From: Cyanosarcina radialis HA8281-LM2
GTDB lineage: Bacteria; Cyanobacteriota; Cyanobacteriia; Cyanobacteriales; CCAP-1448
DNA: 64,000 nucleotides
Assembly (NCBI GenBank): GCA_019359615.1
Contig: JAHHHA010000018.1
Location: 1-64,000, forward strand
Reading direction: 5' to 3'
This document shows positions 26,925-35,144 of the stretch, one piece after another. The notes under the pieces were generated by a model. That model was not told the origin of the DNA. It saw only the letters and a list, made by a program, of their open reading frames with translations, and ran no database searches. How positions within the stretch are numbered: the stretch's first letter is position 1; each line of letters opens with the position of its first letter. Both the position numbers and the translations under genes were made by a program.

Positions 26925-27002
26925 AGACATTTCTAGAAATTAACCTCAAACTTCGATCGCATCCTCTTTTGGTCGATGTCATCCTCTCATTTAGCAGGCG
27001 AT
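26925..27002. repeat. Duplicated 75-bp sequence (family E), copy 2
   Basis: AGACATTTCTAGAAATTAAC... to ...TTTAGCAGGCGAT. See 23724-23800; differences are scattered point changes. Confidence 0.75.
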
Positions 27003-27102
27003 CGCGCTTTGATGCCGTCTGTAAGACTTCAGTGCCAAGCTTCCAACTTTTGTAGTATATTGTATTATAAATACTGAAGCTTACAGAGTTAACGGGCTTT
27101 AT

Positions 27103-27588
27103 ATGGTAATGGAAATCGAACCATACGACCCACGCCACCTTGATGCCATTATTCGTCTTTCACTGCGGGCATGGAATCCAGTGTTTGATTCGATTCAAAA
27201 GGCGATGAATGCCGATGTCTACCAGGCATTCTATCCCGATAGTTGGCGTGCGAGCCAGCAAAAAGCTGTCGAGGATGTCTGCGCTGCGGAAGACACAAAT
27301 GTATGGGTGGCGATCGATACAGGTTCTACTGTAGGCTTTGTAGCCATGAAACTACACTCAGAAGACAGCATGGGTGAAATCTACATGGTGGCTGTCGATC
27401 CAGACTTTCAAGGTCGCGGTATTGGCAGCGCTCTGATAGAATTCGCTCTGGATCGGATGAAAGATGCTGGGATGTCTGTGGCTATGGTTGAGACTGGAAG
27501 CGATCCGGGTCATGCTCCAGCGCGTCATACCTATGAAAAAGCGGGCTTCGAGTTGTTCCCAGTCGCCAGATATTTTAAGAAGCTCTAA
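27103..27588 (+). CDS. GNAT family N-acetyltransferase
   Basis: 161 residues: the acetyl-CoA motif VDPDFQGRGIGSALIEFAL, preceded by GEIYMVAV and followed by HTYEKAGF, the GNAT fold motifs A and B. ATGs at 27103 and 27109 are both possible. Substrate unknown. Complete. Confidence 0.9.
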   Translation: MVMEIEPYDPRHLDAIIRLSLRAWNPVFDSIQKAMNADVYQAFYPDSWRASQQKAVEDVCAAEDTNVWVAIDTGSTVGFVAMKLHSEDSMGEIYMVAVDPDFQGRGIGSALIEFALDRMKDAGMSVAMVETGSDPGHAPARHTYEKAGFELFPVARYFKKL

Positions 27589-27620
27589 GTATAGATGCAA
27601 GTCTCACAACTAGAGAAGCG

Positions 27621-27767
27621 ATGCCAACGATCGAAATTTCCGAGGCTCAATTCGGCAAAGTTGCCCATCTGATGCCCTACTAGAAGCGAGTTATAGAAGC
27701 TTATCTGCATGGTTGGGAAACCGTCGATGGAGGCGCTCTTCGGCAGCTTCAGTCAGTTACAATTTAA
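27621..27767 (+). pseudogene. Small decayed reading frame with an internal TAG
   Basis: ATG at 27621 encodes MPTIEISEAQFGKVAHLMPY and meets TAG at 27681-27683. The same frame then continues KRVIEAYLHGWETVDGGA to TAA at 27765. Composition looks coding on both sides of the stop, as in small antitoxin genes, but the family is not recognised. Probably a dead gene; it could also be chance. Confidence 0.3.
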
Positions 27768-27788
27768 GCAATTGCAACCAATGTAGCC

Positions 27789-28691
27789 GTGAGCGATCTT
27801 GGCAAAAATAATTTGCCGTTGGTCTTCCCCCACCCACCGATTCTAGCTAGCGATCGCGCTAACTGGAAAAACATTCAGTTCGCTCATTTCCGGCAACCGC
27901 CTCGCGAGATTCCGGAGTACGTGTCGCCACACCATACTATTTGCATCAATGTCGGTCAGCCCGTTCTACTCGAACAAGTTGTAGGCGGACAACGCGAGAC
28001 GGTTAATTCCATGGCAGGAGGTTTAGCTATTTATCCAGCCTATTTAAGCCAACAGTTCTGCTGGAATAAAGAAGCTGAATTTTTCAATCTGTTTTTAGCA
28101 CCTTCATTCCTCGTTCGAGTTGGTTATGAGGTGTTTGGAAGCGATCGCCTCGAACTCATTCCGCATCTGGCTACACTGTTCGATCCATTAGTTCAACAGA
28201 TGGGCTTTGCCCTCAAAACATCCTTAGAAATCGACGGGCAAAATAGCAACCTTTATGCTGATGCGATCGCTCAGGCACTCGTCGTTCATCTTTTATCTAG
28301 ATACTCAAACAATTCGCGTCAAATAAAAAAGATCGGAGGTGGTTTTACCCAACTGCAATGGCAAGAAATTGTTGATTTTATTAATGCAAACTTGAGCGAA
28401 CATATTAGCTTGAATGAATTAGCAGCGATCGCGCGATTGAGTCCCTATCATTTTGCCCATATATTTAAGAAATCGACTAATACTTCACCTCATAAATATT
28501 TAATTAGTTGTCGGATCGAACGGGCTAAAGAATTGATAGTTACGAGCGACTTATCGCTGGCAGCAATTGCTCAGATGGTTGGTTTTGCTAGCCAAGGACA
28601 TTTCACCTACCATTTCAAACGCCTCGTGGGAGTTACTCCCAAGGTTTTTTGGCAGCAATCTCGGCTAGCTCTTTCAGAGCCGCCCTGCTAA
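27789..28691 (+). CDS. AraC family transcriptional regulator
   Basis: 300 residues from a GTG at 27789. N-terminal cupin-type effector domain; C-terminal AraC DNA-binding domain with two helix-turn-helix motifs: SLNELAAIARLSPYHFAHIF and LSLAAIAQMVGFASQGHFTY, ending FKRLVGVTPKVFW. Probably senses a small molecule and controls neighbouring accessory genes such as the SnoaL-like or GMC genes; the targets are inference. Confidence 0.92.
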   Translation: MSDLGKNNLPLVFPHPPILASDRANWKNIQFAHFRQPPREIPEYVSPHHTICINVGQPVLLEQVVGGQRETVNSMAGGLAIYPAYLSQQFCWNKEAEFFNLFLAPSFLVRVGYEVFGSDRLELIPHLATLFDPLVQQMGFALKTSLEIDGQNSNLYADAIAQALVVHLLSRYSNNSRQIKKIGGGFTQLQWQEIVDFINANLSEHISLNELAAIARLSPYHFAHIFKKSTNTSPHKYLISCRIERAKELIVTSDLSLAAIAQMVGFASQGHFTYHFKRLVGVTPKVFWQQSRLALSEPPC

Positions 28692-28854
28692 GGCAACTGC
28701 CTTGAGTTCCAAGGAGAAAGGCTGCGGGTGAGGCTATAGGCGATCGCAAGAACGTTGAAAACAATCGCAAAAACCTGGAAGAGAAGTATTGAATAATCTC
28801 CCATACTGAATGTGTCAATTAATTTCAGAGTTCGCTTCTGATGTGGGAGAATTT

Positions 28855-29268
28855 ATGTCACAGCAAAATATAGAAAATACTCGCCATCTGTTCAAAGCAG
28901 TCGAAGACCGCGACATCGATGGAGTTCTGGCGGCTTACGATCCCGAAATTGTCATCCGCGATGCCGAGTCGCTGCCCTATGGTGGCATCTATCGCGGTTT
29001 TGAGGGTGCGAAACAACATATCAATGGTGCTGCCCAAACTTGGAACCCCCTTCAACCAGCAACCGAGAGGAAAATGGATGCAGTCTTCTTGGATGCAGGA
29101 GATTATGTCATCGTCCTTTGGCGGTTGAGAGGACTGGCAATGAGGAGCAAAAGAAAACTCGATTTGCCAGTCGCGAGCGTCTATAAAATGCGCGGCGGCA
29201 AAATTGCCGAATCGCAGATGTTCTATGCAGATACAGTGGAGATACGGCAATTTTTAGAGGACAAATAG
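28855..29268 (+). CDS. SnoaL-like (NTF2 fold) protein
   Basis: 137 residues from the ATG at 28855 with GGGAGAATTT upstream. Opens NIENTRHLFKAVEDRDIDGV and has PYGGIYRGFEGAKQHI and LPVASVYKMRGGKI then SQMFYADT, the SnoaL-like ketosteroid-isomerase-type pattern. SnoaL proteins include polyketide cyclases and steroid isomerases as well as stress proteins. It follows the AraC gene in the same direction and may be its target. Confidence 0.85.
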   Translation: MSQQNIENTRHLFKAVEDRDIDGVLAAYDPEIVIRDAESLPYGGIYRGFEGAKQHINGAAQTWNPLQPATERKMDAVFLDAGDYVIVLWRLRGLAMRSKRKLDLPVASVYKMRGGKIAESQMFYADTVEIRQFLEDK

Positions 29269-29309
29269 CGATTTAGACGATCGCACCAAGTTAAGCCATA
29301 TCTGGCCCC

Positions 29310-30623
29310 TTATCCTTTAGTCCAAAGCGATTTAGGCACCAGACAGTGGACGTTCTTGGCTCCAGCTTCGAGTTGTCCGAGGCGGGCATCGAGGGCGAGA
29401 CTCGATAGCGAGTAAGCATCGAGGGCCGATAGCTGCTTCATTTCTTGCAGGCGATCGATCGCTTGCATGGCGGCTTTATTCAACGCCTGCATCGCATCCC
29501 CGTCTACAGCATGGGTAACAAAACTGTCGGTGGTGTCGGTCTTTGGGTTGGCGACAATGGGTGTTGTCAGATTCTTCGGCAACATACAGTATACGCCCCG
29601 CAACTGATTCACCACTTCTGCTACCCGACAGTCGCCGTAAGTCGCCATAAATTTACGGGCCTCTGCGCCTCGCAGCCCCCGCCACTCGGACAGAAACTTC
29701 ATGGTTTCTTCGTCGAGGATATCTAGAGCTTTGTTGAGATCGCGATCGTATCCTAGCGTTATCCAGTGGGTAGGCGACTCAATGCGAGGCCAGGTGAGCG
29801 ATCGCCCTTTGATAACGGTTACGGTAAGATTGAGTTCGCTGAAAGCTGTTTCGATCGCCGTTAGATTAATTTCGCCATTACCCTGTACCGCGTGGGAATC
29901 TCCCGACCACAGCAACGCTCCATCGACAAACACGGGTAAGTAGATAGTCGTGCCCTGTACCAATTCCCGACAATCGAGATTGCCGCCAAAGGGGCCTGGC
30001 GGAACGGTGCTGTATTGCCCGCTTTCAGCCCGTGCCACCCCAATAATTCCCGGAAACGGGCGAACTGGGAGTTCGATACCGGGCAGAAACTGGGTTTTTC
30101 GCCTTCCCATATCCAAGTAGAAATGCTTCACCTGAGCCTCGGCAAACTCTTTAGGAAATAGCCCTAATCCCAGATTTCCAGGCAAATTCCAATTGGCTCC
30201 ATAAGGGCGAGGCACGATGCGGTTAATTCGCACCCGCAACACATCTCCCGGCGCAGCCCCCTCGACAAAAATCGGTCCCGTGACCGAGTGGGGACCTCGA
30301 CCGGGATTATCGACCCGAAGTTTGGTAATTTTATCGATCGGTACTCCAGGCAAAACCTGATTTAGTGATGCCATCATCGTTTCCATCACGACTGTATCGC
30401 CCGACTTGATGCGAGCGCGTGGAGGTTCTGAGTTGTTAAACCAGCCCCACTGAACGGTTTCGTTGGTTGCTGGTAGCAGGTAGACCCCGCCCTCATATTG
30501 CCCGACATAGCCCTCTTGGAGCGCCTGCATTTCCGGGCGATTCGTTTCCTGAGCCTGCACTTGAGAACTAACCGCTGCTGCTACCGCAGCACTACCCAAA
30601 AGGAAATCGCGTCTTTTTGGCAT
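29310..30623 (-). CDS. Acetamidase/formamidase family protein, Tat-exported
   Basis: 437 residues. The N-terminus KRRDFLLGSAAVAAAV is a twin-arginine-like signal. The body has GPHSVTGPIFVEGAAPGDVL, PFPGIIGVA, PGPFGGNLDCRELVQGTT and GDSHAVQGNGEI, which are signature blocks of FmdA/AmdA amidohydrolases (formamide or acetamide to ammonia and acid). Export to the periplasm is unusual for the cytosolic enzymes but seen in annotated cyanobacterial forms. Substrate not known. Confidence 0.88.
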   Translation of the reverse strand: MPKRRDFLLGSAAVAAAVSSQVQAQETNRPEMQALQEGYVGQYEGGVYLLPATNETVQWGWFNNSEPPRARIKSGDTVVMETMMASLNQVLPGVPIDKITKLRVDNPGRGPHSVTGPIFVEGAAPGDVLRVRINRIVPRPYGANWNLPGNLGLGLFPKEFAEAQVKHFYLDMGRRKTQFLPGIELPVRPFPGIIGVARAESGQYSTVPPGPFGGNLDCRELVQGTTIYLPVFVDGALLWSGDSHAVQGNGEINLTAIETAFSELNLTVTVIKGRSLTWPRIESPTHWITLGYDRDLNKALDILDEETMKFLSEWRGLRGAEARKFMATYGDCRVAEVVNQLRGVYCMLPKNLTTPIVANPKTDTTDSFVTHAVDGDAMQALNKAAMQAIDRLQEMKQLSALDAYSLSSLALDARLGQLEAGAKNVHCLVPKSLWTKG

Positions 30624-30637
30624 AACTTAAAATAACA

Positions 30638-30664
30638 GTTGTCAATTCGCAATTCGCAATTAAA
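30638..30664. repeat. Short AATTCGC repeats upstream of the amidase gene
   Basis: GTCAATTCGCAATTCGCAATTAAAA: two tandem AATTCGC units, the same motif as 9258-9307. A related AATTGCGAATTGG-like piece is near 30743. Confidence 0.6.
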
Positions 30665-30854
30665 ATACGCGCTCGTCCCGTTGGAAAATTGTAAATTTGT
30701 GGTTTTAAGCCGCCAAACATTTAAATCACCAATTACGGACTGGTAATTGCGAATTGGTTCAACATCCATTATTTCGAGCCAGGAATTTCAGATTTGTGAG
30801 TTTAGATACAATATTTCAATATGGCCGAAACAATTACTTCAGGAAAATAAGGCG

Positions 30855-31544
30855 ATGGTAATGCAGCTAGAAAAAGTGGTTCCCTTTGGGCGATCGCTTG
30901 GTGAATATCTCAAAATGTTCGATTTGGCAGAACTGAATCCTGCCACGCGGATTTTAGGTGTAGGTGACGGACCTGCTAGCTTCAATTCAGAGGCTACTAA
31001 AATCGGTGCTAATGTCACTTCTGTAGACCCCATATATCAATTTAGCGGGGCAGAAATTCAAAAAAGATTCGATAAAGTAGTTGACGATATCATCGGTCAA
31101 GTTATAGCCACTCCCGATGACTGGGTATGGTCGTATCATAAATCGCCAGAAGATCTCCGAAATAACAGATATCGAGCCATCAAAGAATTTGTCAGCGACT
31201 ACGATCGCGGTAGATTAGAAGGAAGATATCAACTGGGGGAATTGCCAAAACTGAATTTTGAAGACAATCGATTCGATCTGGCTCTATGTTCTCATTTTCT
31301 CTTTTTGTACTCCGACCATTACGACTATCAGTTTCACTTTGATGCGATTAGAGAAATGCTGAGAGTCAGTCGAGAGGTCCGAATTTTCCCCTTATTAACT
31401 TTAATGTTGAAACGTTCTCCCCATCTCGATCGGATCCTGGAAGAATTTAGCGACTTGGGATACAAGGTATCGATCGATCGGGTGAAATACCAACTGCAAA
31501 AAGGTGGTAACGAGATGCTGAAGATGGAAACGGTAACACTGTAA
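30855..31544 (+). CDS. SAM-dependent methyltransferase, class I
   Basis: 229 residues from the ATG at 30855, preceded by AGGAAAATAAGGCG. ATRILGVGDGPASFNSEATK is a motif I region (GxGxG-like), then TSVDPIYQF (acidic residue after strand 2) and DLALCSHFLFLYSDHYDYQF (motif IV-like), with REMLRVSREVRIFPL after it. Related proteins occur near natural-product loci. It precedes the prenyl-synthase operon by 430 bp on the same strand. The acceptor is unknown. Confidence 0.8.
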   Translation: MVMQLEKVVPFGRSLGEYLKMFDLAELNPATRILGVGDGPASFNSEATKIGANVTSVDPIYQFSGAEIQKRFDKVVDDIIGQVIATPDDWVWSYHKSPEDLRNNRYRAIKEFVSDYDRGRLEGRYQLGELPKLNFEDNRFDLALCSHFLFLYSDHYDYQFHFDAIREMLRVSREVRIFPLLTLMLKRSPHLDRILEEFSDLGYKVSIDRVKYQLQKGGNEMLKMETVTL

Positions 31545-31975
31545 TACAAAATGATTTTCTGAAAGAGAGAGAGCCTTAATGTAAAGACGCGATACATCGC
31601 GTCTCCCAGCCCAGTCATGTCTCCAGCGATTAAGGAAAATTGGTATCATTGCCAATCGATCCTTTACCAGGTTTAAAGCAAGACGAAAGTTATAAGCATA
31701 TTTAACCTAACCATCAACGAAAGTTGCAGTCCGATGAGGAATTTCGTCGCTCGCGACCAAGACTTTCTTCAGATGATTTCTTATTAGAGCTACATCTACG
31801 ATCGAAGTATCGATATCGCTCTAAAGCTAATTAGATCGAATCGTTAGCAGGCTCAATACCAGGATGGCGATCGCCCCCGGATCGGCGATCGAGTTGTCAT
31901 GGGTTGGCGGAACTATCTGGATTAATTCTGTAGTTAAGAGCGTCGGCACTATTAATATTTATTTTCTCAAATTTT
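31545..31975. other. Intergenic region before the terpenoid-type operon
   Basis: 430 bp. It includes AAGACGCGATACATCGCGTCT (about 31583-31603), a perfect short stem of a common cyanobacterial hairpin. The rest shows no ORF. The last 50 bp, A/T-rich with TATTTATTTTCTCAAATTTT, precede the operon start and may hold its promoter. Confidence 0.4.
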
Positions 31976-34243
31976 ATGGAAAACCAGTTACCAAAGAATT
32001 CATGCTTAGGGATTAAGTCTTTTCCAGACGATTGGCCTGGCGATGGAGCGATCGATCTCAAAATCCACGATCTCCCCCATCGTTCTTCCACGATCGAATG
32101 GTGGTATGTCAACAGCCATTTGGTGACTGTTGACGGCAGAGAATTTTCTGTATTCGCAGCCTTTTTTCGCTCTTTGGAAGAAGCTGGAGAGCCAAAATTA
32201 GAACCAGTTTACTGCCATTCGTTGACGTGGGCGCTAATCGATGCTTCCGAGCAGAAATACTATCGGGAATCTCTGCTCGATCGTCGAGGGCCTGGGATTG
32301 CTCTAAACAAGATGCAAAAGGATTTTAACACTACCGATCCATTTCTCAAAAAAGCTCTGAGAGAAGTTTTTGAACAGGGAAAGGTAACTCTTCCAGATTT
32401 ACTGCTGAAAAAGAATGCTGAGGTGAGCGCGGAGGAATTAAAGCTGGACTATGACGGCAATCGATTTGTGAAGCTAACTGAAGGATGCTACCAGCTAAAA
32501 CTGGCAGACAGAGATGGAATAGTCGGTTGCGAACTCTTATTTACTTTAAAAAAACCTCCCGCTCGCCACGGCAATAACGGCGTGGTGCGAGGCACTACGG
32601 GAGAAGAAATGTTTTATTACTTTGTCCCTTCGTGTCGAGTAGAAGGAACCCTAACAGTGGCAGGAAAAACTCTTGAAGTTAAAACAGCTAAGGGTTGGTA
32701 CGATCGCGAATTTGGTAGACCGGAAGAGCGGCAAAATAGCGATCGTACTAAATCGAATGTTGCTTGGAATTGGATTGCCGTCCAACTCGATAATGGCTGC
32801 GAAATTAATGCCTACGATCTGATCGATATCGATAAAGACACAAGTTGCGGACATTATGCTATTGTCATCGATCCAAAAGGAGATTGGCAATGCCATAGGG
32901 AGTTTACTTTCAAGCCCCTAGAAAACTGGACCAGTAGCCGTACTTTTGAGAACTACCCGATTCGATGGCTGTTACAAATTCCCGCTCTCGATCTTAGCCT
33001 TACCGTAGAGGCCGCATTTCCCGCGCAGGAGTTTGTCACCCTTATTTCTCACCCAGGTTTTTGGGAAGGGCGGGTAACGATCGCAGGTGAGATGAAGGGA
33101 AAAACAGTTCGAGGAATTGGCTTTATCGAACGCAGTGGCTTTAGTAAGTTGGCAAGATTAGAAGACTTTCTCAAAGCTGTCGGACAGCAAACCAGAACAT
33201 CGATCCAAAATCTTTTACCGCTTGCACCCACTACCGCTCAATTGAAAAAACTCATAGGTAGCGAATCTCAACCCCACCGCCTGCAAGGACTCGACTCCCA
33301 GCAGTATTCTCAAGCCTTACTCGAACCGATTCGTACCATCGTCGATCGAGGTGGCAAAGCTTGGCGCTCCTACGCTCCCTTAGCCTGTATCGATCTTGTA
33401 GGGGGTGATTCTTCCTTGTTCTTAGATTGGCTGGGAGTTCCCGAATTATTGCACGTCGGTTCTTTAATTGTTGACGACGTGCAGGATCGCTCTCTAGTGA
33501 GGCGAGGCGGTCCTACTTGCCATCATCTCTATGGCGAACCTTTGGCGATTAATGCTGGAAATGCCTGTTATTTTCTAGGAGAGATCTTACTAAGAAATAG
33601 TAATATTTCTGCCGCAGATAAGCTGCGAATTTACCAGCTATATTTTGATACTTTGCGAGCCGCTCATGCCGGACAAGCTTTAGATCTTAGCGGTTTTAGT
33701 TATCTGATGCCTGAAGTAGTCGATTGCGGTACTGGAGAACTGTTAGAAGCACGAATTTTGTCCATGTACTGCCTTAAATCTGGAGTTCCTGCCAGCGCCT
33801 CGGCCAAAATGGGGGCGATTCTCGGTGGGGGAAGTCAAGAGCAAATCGATCGACTTGGTGGCTTTTTTGAAGCTTTGGGTATTGCTTTTCAGATTGTTGA
33901 TGATGTTTTGAATTTACGCGGCTTTGAAAACAATTTAAAGTCCAAGGGAGAAGATATTACGGCAGGTAAAATCACCCTTCCTGTGGCTAAGGCGATGTCA
34001 GCTTTACCTTTAAAAAAACGGCAGCAGCTTTGGAAAAGTCTTGGTGCTAATCTTAGCGATCCGAAAGATATATCTGCTGTCATCGACTCTCTCGAAGCCT
34101 GCGGAGCAATCACAGCCTGCGTGCAACAAGCTAACGGGTTGGTCGAGTCAGCTTGGCAAGAACTCGATCGACTAGTTCCTGATTCTGATGTCAAGATGCG
34201 ATTGCGATCGTTTAGTTGGTACGTTCTCCAGAGGCATTATTAA
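31976..34243 (+). CDS. CrtC-like lipocalin domain fused to polyprenyl diphosphate synthase
   Basis: 755 residues. The N-terminal half (about 15-390) is of the CrtC/AttH lipocalin-like type: EWWYVNSHL at 41, FFRSLEE, KGWYDREFGRPEE, GFWEGRVTIAGEM, GIGFIERSGF. In other proteins this fold hydrates, cyclises or binds polyprenes. The C-terminal half (about 425-755) is a trans-prenyltransferase: LLHVGSLIVDDVQDRSLVRR with DDVQD at 500-504, and a second motif FQIVDDVLN at 639-646 that ends in Asn, then KGEDITAGKITLPV. Motif spacing is most like type III (eukaryotic/fungal) GGPP synthases. It probably makes and modifies a C15-C20 or longer chain in one polypeptide. Confidence 0.82.
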   Translation: MENQLPKNSCLGIKSFPDDWPGDGAIDLKIHDLPHRSSTIEWWYVNSHLVTVDGREFSVFAAFFRSLEEAGEPKLEPVYCHSLTWALIDASEQKYYRESLLDRRGPGIALNKMQKDFNTTDPFLKKALREVFEQGKVTLPDLLLKKNAEVSAEELKLDYDGNRFVKLTEGCYQLKLADRDGIVGCELLFTLKKPPARHGNNGVVRGTTGEEMFYYFVPSCRVEGTLTVAGKTLEVKTAKGWYDREFGRPEERQNSDRTKSNVAWNWIAVQLDNGCEINAYDLIDIDKDTSCGHYAIVIDPKGDWQCHREFTFKPLENWTSSRTFENYPIRWLLQIPALDLSLTVEAAFPAQEFVTLISHPGFWEGRVTIAGEMKGKTVRGIGFIERSGFSKLARLEDFLKAVGQQTRTSIQNLLPLAPTTAQLKKLIGSESQPHRLQGLDSQQYSQALLEPIRTIVDRGGKAWRSYAPLACIDLVGGDSSLFLDWLGVPELLHVGSLIVDDVQDRSLVRRGGPTCHHLYGEPLAINAGNACYFLGEILLRNSNISAADKLRIYQLYFDTLRAAHAGQALDLSGFSYLMPEVVDCGTGELLEARILSMYCLKSGVPASASAKMGAILGGGSQEQIDRLGGFFEALGIAFQIVDDVLNLRGFENNLKSKGEDITAGKITLPVAKAMSALPLKKRQQLWKSLGANLSDPKDISAVIDSLEACGAITACVQQANGLVESAWQELDRLVPDSDVKMRLRSFSWYVLQRHY

Positions 34244-34244
34244 T

Positions 34245-35144
34245 ATGACTAATATGCAATCTGTGGATTTACCAAATGGATTGACGATTTCGGCTTTAAA
34301 TAAAACGGAAGCTGGGATTCTTTACCATGAAATTTTTATTCAAAAGTCATACCTAAAGTATGGTATTCAAGTCTGCGATGGCGACTGTATCTTCGATGTT
34401 GGTGCCAATATTGGGATGTATACAATTTTTCTCGGTCAATTATTCAGCCATCTAAAAATCTTCGCCTTTGAACCAATTCCCGATATTTTTTCGGCTCTAA
34501 AAGACAATGCCAGTAATTATTCCCAGACCTCAGAGATCGAACTTTTCAATTTAGGATTATCAGAGCAGAATCGGGTAGCTCGATTTGAGTTTAATCCAAA
34601 ACTCAGCTTGGCAGCAAGTATGTACGATCGGGAGCTAGCAGAGTCTGTCAGTCAGGATGCAACCATAGATGACTGGGTGAAAGCGATCGCGGTCGATTTA
34701 GCAAAAGTCGCTCTGATTTCTCCTGGATTAGCACGATTTTTCCTAAAAATTCTGTCAATACCGTTGCTCGGATCTCTCTGTCTGACAATTCTCAATCGAT
34801 TGGTTTTAGGGAAGATAGATAAAGCCCGATCGATTCAGATCGATTGTCAACTGAAAACGGTTTCAGAAATTATTAGAGAGAACGATATTGCCGCGATCGA
34901 TCTGATGAAAATCGATACTGAAGGCAGCGAGTTAGACGTGCTGATGGGAATCGAAGCGGAGGATTGGAAGAAGATTAAACAGTTTGTAGTCGAAGTGCAT
35001 AATATCGACGATCGCTTGTCAAAGATCGTATCCCTGTTCGAGAGCCACAGATACAGCACGATTGTCGATCGAGAAGACTGGGAAGTCCACAAACTGATGA
35101 ATATTTTTACCATTTATGCAGTTGCTAGAGAGCAAGTTTTATGA
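34245..35144 (+). CDS. FkbM family methyltransferase
   Basis: 299 residues from the ATG at 34245, 1 nt after the fusion gene's stop. CIFDVGANIGMYTIFLGQLF is motif I; KIFAFEPIPDIFSALKDN follows; IDLMKIDTEGSELDVLMG is the FkbM C-terminal signature; QFVVEVHN closes it. FkbM enzymes methylate hydroxyls on sugars, polyketides or lipids. It ends in an ATGA overlap with the glycosyltransferase, so the three genes form one operon. Confidence 0.9.
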   Translation: MTNMQSVDLPNGLTISALNKTEAGILYHEIFIQKSYLKYGIQVCDGDCIFDVGANIGMYTIFLGQLFSHLKIFAFEPIPDIFSALKDNASNYSQTSEIELFNLGLSEQNRVARFEFNPKLSLAASMYDRELAESVSQDATIDDWVKAIAVDLAKVALISPGLARFFLKILSIPLLGSLCLTILNRLVLGKIDKARSIQIDCQLKTVSEIIRENDIAAIDLMKIDTEGSELDVLMGIEAEDWKKIKQFVVEVHNIDDRLSKIVSLFESHRYSTIVDREDWEVHKLMNIFTIYAVAREQVL

